Source of the DNA: an uncultured Chlorobiota bacterium
GTDB taxonomy: Bacteria > Bacteroidota > Bacteroidia > Bacteroidales > JAADGE01
DNA length: 10,509 nt
Reading direction: 5' to 3'
NCBI GenBank assembly: GCA_947311125.1
Contig: CAMZKI010000130.1
Location: forward strand, 1-10,509
The notes beneath the pieces were generated by a model. The model did no database searches. It was not told where the DNA came from and saw nothing but the letters and a program-made list of their open reading frames with translations. Of the stretch, positions 6,462 through 10,509 are shown piece by piece. Position 1 is the stretch's first letter; each line of letters begins with the position of its first letter. The position numbers and the translations under genes are program-made.

Positions 6462-7417
6462 GCATATAATTTTCCCTGCCAAGTATTTTTTTCTTTAAAC
6501 TTTTTCAGGATTTTTGCCGTAATTTCAAAATTTTTAAATCCTCCCCATTTCGGAGCAATAAGCATATCGGAAGGAGATTCGCTTATAAATCGTTCTATAA
6601 TTATTTTCGGATTGAGCCGCTCTGCAAATTGCACTGCAAAATTGATATACTCATCGGCAGAAAACAAATTGAATATTTCTGAGTTTTCAGCATACTGTTT
6701 TGCCATACGTGTTCCTTTTATTATTTGTAACTGATGTAATTTTAATGTTTCAAAAGGCAAATCTGATAATAATTTTGCATGCTCAAGGTTATCTTTGCGA
6801 GAATCACCCGGTAAACCGATAATGTAATGCACACCTGTATGAATCCCTCTGTTTTTTGATATTTCAAGTGCTTTTATGCTGTCTTCAAATGTATGTCCGC
6901 GATTTATGTTTTTTAAAGTATCGTTACTGCAAGTTTCAATTCCGTATTCTAAAACGATATAATATTTCTCGGCAAGTTTCTGCAAATAATCCAAAATTTC
7001 CTCATCAACACAATCGGGTCGTGTAGCAATTACCAAACCTATAACACCTTTTACCGAAAGAGCTTCGTTATAATATTTTTTCAAAGTTTTTACATCGGCA
7101 TAGGTATTTGAATATGCCTGAAAATATGCTAAATATTGCTGTGTTTTATATTTTTCGGCAAAAAAAGCAATTCCTTCGTTAAGCTGTTGTGTTATTGTTT
7201 TTTTCGGACTGCAATAAAACGGATTAAAAGTATCGTTATTACAATACGTGCAACCTCCCCTGCCCTTTTTTCCGTCTCTGTTAGGACAGGTAAAACCGGC
7301 ATCAACGGCAATTTTCTGAACTCTTTGTTTAAATTGTTTCTTAAAATAAGCGGAAAAATCATTGTAGGACTTATCGTGCCCCCAAGGATAATTGTATTTT
7401 ACGGTATTTTTAATCAA
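6455..7417 (-). CDS. TIGR01212/YhcC-family radical SAM protein
   Basis: A cytoplasmic radical SAM enzyme of 320 residues, the usual size for this family. The [4Fe-4S] cysteines are C44, C56 and C59 (FTCPNRDG then GGCTYCNN), giving the C-x11-C-x2-C spacing typical of YhcC and Elp3-like proteins instead of CxxxCxxC. Further family marks are RVQKIAVDAG just before the cluster, IATRPDC, VLEYGIET and GVHYIIGLPGDS. The C-terminus (ERFISESPSDMLIAPKWG) also fits. The reaction is not established; relation to Elp3 and to E. coli YhcC suggests RNA or protein modification, which is inference. The start is a TTG at 7417: an in-frame TAA lies at 7433-7435 and no ATG or GTG lies between, and the next ATG is far downstream. 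No promoter is evident just upstream; the preceding minus-strand gene ends in a terminator, so an unseen promoter must lie in 7418-7480 or within that gene. Confidence 0.92.
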   Translation of the reverse strand: MIKNTVKYNYPWGHDKSYNDFSAYFKKQFKQRVQKIAVDAGFTCPNRDGKKGRGGCTYCNNDTFNPFYCSPKKTITQQLNEGIAFFAEKYKTQQYLAYFQAYSNTYADVKTLKKYYNEALSVKGVIGLVIATRPDCVDEEILDYLQKLAEKYYIVLEYGIETCSNDTLKNINRGHTFEDSIKALEISKNRGIHTGVHYIIGLPGDSRKDNLEHAKLLSDLPFETLKLHQLQIIKGTRMAKQYAENSEIFNLFSADEYINFAVQFAERLNPKIIIERFISESPSDMLIAPKWGGFKNFEITAKILKKFKEKNTWQGKLYAQ

Positions 7418-7437
7418 GATTTTATTTCCGAATTATG

Positions 7438-7483
7438 AATAAAAACATTCACAGCTTCGCTTTAAGCAAAACCGTGAATGTTT
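7438..7483 (-). terminator. Intrinsic terminator of the TlpA-like gene
   Basis: A perfect 10-bp stem (7474-7483 with 7443-7452; AAACATTCAC / GTGAATGTTT on the minus strand) has a second small stem (GCTT/AAGC) within its loop. On the minus strand it is followed by TTTTTATTCAT. The stem begins inside the stop codon of the upstream gene. Read on the plus strand it lacks a T-tract, so it acts in one direction. Confidence 0.8.
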
Positions 7484-9059
7484 ACGGTAATATATTTGTG
7501 CCTGATTTATTTTTTTTTGCCTTTAGCTCGTTTTCTATAATTTCTAATGCTTGCTCGTATCCTATTCTTTTGGCAATTATTTTTTTATTTTTATCCAAAA
7601 GATATAAAACCGGCGAACTGTTAATGTCATAATTTATCCTGAACGGGTCGAAAGGATCCCAACCGTTTGTCCAATCTGTCATATTATGTTTTTCAATAAA
7701 TTCAAGCCATTCTCTTGTAACTTTAGAGAAACGTTTCCAGTCCGTCAAGTCTTTTTGCAGGAACATTGTAATAACCTCAACTCCTTTTTCTTTCATATTT
7801 TTTTCAACATATGCATCATGAAAAAGCGGTGTTTCTTTTTTACAGTGGCTGCAATCCGGTGTCCAGAACCAAAGAATTGTATATTTGGCTTTTGTTTTGT
7901 AAAGTGTATTTGTTACCGGAAACTTATCGTAAAATTCTTTAAGAACTTCAACTTTGAGATTGTATTTTATGGTACTGTCAGCTTCCGATTTTTCAATTTT
8001 AAGTCCTTGTGCTTTAATATTATCAACTTCTTTTATAAGCTTATTTATTTCAGAAGTATCTGCAGGCACTTCGTTAAACACAATATTTTGAGCCGTAACT
8101 CCTATCAAACATTTTTTTCTTCTCTTAATCTTCTTTTTTAAATCTGAAATAAATTCAGGATCACTCCATTTTGCTTCTTTTATGTAATATTTATCGGCAA
8201 TATGGACATAAACATTTTCTGCCGTCATAACTTGAGATGAAGCATATTTATTGAATAAATGCACGAGCATATATCTGAAAAGCTCATCATTTGTTCTTGA
8301 TTTTTCAATAAGCATATCAACTTCAGGAATAAGCGTGTCGGGATGTTGCACCAAAACCTTATCAAGATATGTATCAATCGTATTCTCGTAAATAGGAGTT
8401 CTAAGTAAACGCGGGTCGGAAATATCAAAATTATCGAAATAATGATGCCTGAACCAAAAATACTGCTGTTTTTTATCCGTAATATCTTTAGGAACTTCAA
8501 CTCTTCTTGTTGCTTTCAGAAATTTAGAAAAAAAATCATCAGGATGCTTATTTACTGTTTTTTGAAAATAAGCTTCCGACTCTTCTCCGAGTTTTTTAAG
8601 TTTTGCATCAATTTCTGCAATTTTATTTTTATCATCTTTAAAATTTTTTCTGTCTTCAAGAAGCTGTTTTCTGAGCTTGCCCGCATTACTTAAGTATTTT
8701 TTATATGCCTGAAAACGTGTATTTTCTTCACAACCTTTAAAACTTACCGAATTATCGTAATCAGAAGTGTCGGCTGTTATTGAAAACACTTGATCTTTAT
8801 CGAGCATAAAATCAAAAAAAGATTTATTGGGTAAAAACAAAAAATACATTCCCCCCGGGAGCGGTTCTTTCCCTTTAAAAACACCGTATCCTTTTGAGTT
8901 TAAAGTTATGGTATCATCAGGTATTAATTGGGTCGCAAAATGATGCCCGAGAATAACTTCTTTATCGGGCAAATTTTTAATATTAATTTCAATCTTATAT
9001 CCTTGCGAAAAAGCATTAAATCCGATAAATATTAAAATAACGGTTAACAATCGTTTCAT
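7482..9059 (-). CDS. Exported thioredoxin-like (TlpA/DUF4369-DUF5106 type) disulfide oxidoreductase
   Basis: A 525-residue secreted protein. The signal peptide is residues 1-19 (MKRLLTVILIFIGFNAFSQ), with cleavage probably just after FSQ and no lipobox. An N-terminal beta-rich segment (about 20-110) fits DUF4369, and a helical region (about 110-320) fits DUF5106. The C-terminal thioredoxin fold (about 390-515) has the redox motif CSHC (403-406) in ILWFWTPDCSHCKKETP and the cis-proline P483 (SSPVLYLLD). Such proteins are common in Bacteroidota periplasm or outer membrane and are thought to reduce or exchange disulfides; the partner is unknown. Between CLIGVTAQN (about 317-325) and the thioredoxin strand at 392 lies a charged stretch of about 65 residues, where relatives I recall have only a short loop. 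The gene is single, with its own terminator. A TTTG at about 9110 and a TACGTTTT at about 9081-9088 are a poor promoter match. The rest of the 9060-9142 gap holds nothing I can name. Confidence 0.85.
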   Translation of the reverse strand: MKRLLTVILIFIGFNAFSQGYKIEINIKNLPDKEVILGHHFATQLIPDDTITLNSKGYGVFKGKEPLPGGMYFLFLPNKSFFDFMLDKDQVFSITADTSDYDNSVSFKGCEENTRFQAYKKYLSNAGKLRKQLLEDRKNFKDDKNKIAEIDAKLKKLGEESEAYFQKTVNKHPDDFFSKFLKATRRVEVPKDITDKKQQYFWFRHHYFDNFDISDPRLLRTPIYENTIDTYLDKVLVQHPDTLIPEVDMLIEKSRTNDELFRYMLVHLFNKYASSQVMTAENVYVHIADKYYIKEAKWSDPEFISDLKKKIKRRKKCLIGVTAQNIVFNEVPADTSEINKLIKEVDNIKAQGLKIEKSEADSTIKYNLKVEVLKEFYDKFPVTNTLYKTKAKYTILWFWTPDCSHCKKETPLFHDAYVEKNMKEKGVEVITMFLQKDLTDWKRFSKVTREWLEFIEKHNMTDWTNGWDPFDPFRINYDINSSPVLYLLDKNKKIIAKRIGYEQALEIIENELKAKKNKSGTNILP

Positions 9060-9142
9060 ATCTTTTAAATTTAGTTTCTTTGAAAACGTATTAATTTTGA
9101 AAATAATATTTTACAAACAAGCATTTATACGCAAAAGTTGCA

Positions 9143-10462
9143 TTAATAGTTTTCAAAAGGTTGCCAAACTGTTTTTCTGTTCTTTTCTCTGTCAAAATGT
9201 TCGCAATCATCAACTGTATTTATTTCACTGATTGTATATGCGGCTTCGTGCATATAATGATAGGCACGGTTTGCACTTTCGCCCATATTTATAAATACGC
9301 TTTCGCCGTCTTTTATAAGTCCTCTTTTAAGAGCTTCAAAAAAGCCGAGCAATCCGGCAGCCGAAGCCGGTCCGATTTTTATAACACGTTCAAAAGCAAT
9401 TAAACGAATCATATCAAGAGCTAAATCTTCTTTTACGGCAAAAATTTCGCCTCCGCTTCGTTTTACCAAAGGTCCCATTAACGGATACATACCCGGATTA
9501 CCGGTAGCAATGGTAGGAATTAAAACTTCAGGATTTTCATAAACAGGATAATCTTTTTCCCAGCCGTCGGGATAGTTGCTTTCTTTTGCTTTTTTCCAAG
9601 CATCAGCCATAGGAGCACAACGGTCGCCTTGCGAAAGCAGGAAACGCGGCAGTTTACCGAAGATACCGAGTTCTTCGAAGTCTCTGAATGCTTTATCAAC
9701 GGCAAAAGGTCCCGTTCCGCCGCTTAATGCCTGAATGTAAACATCAGGGATTTTACCGAGCAAACGCATCATTTCGAACACCTGTGTTTTTTTGGCTTCC
9801 AAACGCAAAGGGTCAAGGTTTCCGCCGGTAATAAGAGCATTATATTTTTTTGCATAATCGGCAGCCACTTTTTTTGCGTAAGCATAATCGCCCTGCACAT
9901 GAAAAACTTTTTGCCCGTAAGCACTTATATGAGCCATACTGTCTCTAAAAGCATCGCCGGGCATAAAAACGGAGCAGGAAATTCCGGCTTTTGCCAAATA
10001 ATGGGCAAATGCGGTTGCGGTATTTCCGGTGCTTGCCACAACGTATTCTTTTATTCCGTGTTCTTTAAGAACACTTGCAGCTACGGCACCGCCTTTATCT
10101 TTAAAAGTTCCCGTTGCAAAACTTTTATCGTTTCTGTTTATGTAAACTTCGAGGTTAAGATTATATTTTCTCTTTGCATAGTCTTCAAAAAATGCCCATC
10201 TTTCCATAGGTGCAACACCTTCACCGTCGGTGATTATGTTTTCTTTATTTTCCAAAGGCAGGAAATCGAAATAATGCCACAGACTTTCGGGTTTTGCATC
10301 TTTGCTTATAAGTTCTTTTATTTTTTCTTTCGGTGTGTTATAAATTGTATCAATCTTATTATCACCGCATTTCGGACATTTTTGATTGTTTGCAAACCAT
10401 TGCCTGAAACCTCCTATTTCTTCTCCGCAGGTTCTGCATTTGAAGTAAAATTTTTTGTTCAT
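9143..10462 (-). CDS. Threonine-synthase-like fold-type II PLP enzyme with N-terminal zinc ribbon (threonine synthase or cysteate synthase)
   Basis: A cytoplasmic PLP enzyme of 439 residues. The N-terminus is a zinc ribbon with C9, C12, C29 and C32 (CRTCG then CPKCGD). The PLP-binding lysine is K121 in ATGTFKDKGG, the hallmark of the threonine synthase branch. The substrate-binding loop is ASTGNTAT (143-150) and the PLP phosphate loop is SGGTGPFAV (247-255). A further ATGNPGMYP and a long C-terminal tail follow. Threonine synthase would convert O-phosphohomoserine to threonine. However, no thrA or thrB is adjacent, and Bacteroidota commonly carry a different, zinc-ribbon-free ThrC in a thr operon. 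A related enzyme, cysteate synthase (phosphoserine plus sulfite), supplies sulfonolipid/capnine synthesis in some Bacteroidota and is a real alternative. The reaction cannot be settled from motifs alone. The ATG at 10462 follows a consensus -7 element by 16 nt. No clear terminator is seen after its stop. Confidence 0.85.
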   Translation of the reverse strand: MNKKFYFKCRTCGEEIGGFRQWFANNQKCPKCGDNKIDTIYNTPKEKIKELISKDAKPESLWHYFDFLPLENKENIITDGEGVAPMERWAFFEDYAKRKYNLNLEVYINRNDKSFATGTFKDKGGAVAASVLKEHGIKEYVVASTGNTATAFAHYLAKAGISCSVFMPGDAFRDSMAHISAYGQKVFHVQGDYAYAKKVAADYAKKYNALITGGNLDPLRLEAKKTQVFEMMRLLGKIPDVYIQALSGGTGPFAVDKAFRDFEELGIFGKLPRFLLSQGDRCAPMADAWKKAKESNYPDGWEKDYPVYENPEVLIPTIATGNPGMYPLMGPLVKRSGGEIFAVKEDLALDMIRLIAFERVIKIGPASAAGLLGFFEALKRGLIKDGESVFINMGESANRAYHYMHEAAYTISEINTVDDCEHFDREKNRKTVWQPFENY

Positions 10463-10478
10463 ATTCTTTTATTTTTTG

Positions 10479-10486
10479 CAAATATA
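10479..10486 (-). promoter_or_regulatory. Bacteroidota -7 promoter element of the PLP enzyme gene
   Basis: TATATTTG on the minus strand matches TAnnTTTG exactly and lies 16 nt upstream of the ATG, implying a leader of only about 10 nt. The -33 element would fall at the very edge of the window (about 10506 onward) and cannot be judged. Confidence 0.5.
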
Positions 10487-10509
10487 TAAAAAACAAAGAG
10501 CTGTTTTGA

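Noticed and set aside
9131..9141. GCAA-AAG-TTGC inverted repeat after the PLP enzyme gene as a terminator
   Set aside because: The stem is only 4 bp with a 3-nt loop and no T-tract follows on the minus strand.
9899..10489. Long plus-strand open frame opposite the PLP enzyme gene, and similar open frames opposite other genes
   Set aside because: They lie wholly or mainly antisense to genes with clear protein families, have Phe/Cys-rich composition typical of shadow frames and match no family I know.

Overview
The window looks like ordinary chromosome from a low-GC member of the Bacteroidota. The grounds are: AT-rich DNA; families typical of that phylum (DUF4924, a DUF4369/DUF5106-type TlpA-like protein, and a NamZ/DUF1343 exo-muramidase); start codons that mostly lack Shine-Dalgarno sequences; and Bacteroidota-type promoter elements (TTG, 19 nt, TAnnTTTG). 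I see no RNA genes, insertion sequences, phage genes, CRISPR arrays or defence systems. Codon and base use look even across the window.

Layout from left to right. The 3' two-thirds of a plus-strand 1-pyrroline-5-carboxylate dehydrogenase (pruA, proline/glutamate catabolism) ends in a clear intrinsic terminator. Facing it is a minus-strand pair: a response-regulator/adenylate-cyclase fusion, then an overlapping exported NamZ-type exo-N-acetylmuramidase. A divergent promoter region (3669-3805) separates this pair from a plus-strand cluster: prfB (release factor 2, read through a canonical +1 programmed frameshift), a SAM-dependent methyltransferase, an ArsC/Spx-family thioredoxin-fold protein and a DUF4924 protein. 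That cluster collides tail to tail (7-nt overlap) with a minus-strand TIGR01212/YhcC-type radical SAM gene. Upstream of the radical SAM gene on the minus strand come an exported thioredoxin-like protein with its own terminator, and a threonine-synthase-like PLP enzyme whose -7 promoter element sits near the right edge.

The genes are mostly unrelated housekeeping and metabolic functions. The groupings that suggest joint expression are cyclase + namZ (overlapping reading frames) and prfB + methyltransferase + arsC-like + DUF4924 (gaps of 9, 37 and 11 nt). I found no convincing new multi-gene system. The points most worth a second look are the RF2 frameshift site in a weak-SD genome, the REC-cyclase with a displaced receiver lysine and its overlap with namZ, the uncertain substrate of the PLP enzyme (threonine synthase or cysteate synthase), the insertion ahead of the CxxC motif in the TlpA-like protein, and the ArsC-like protein missing one arginine.
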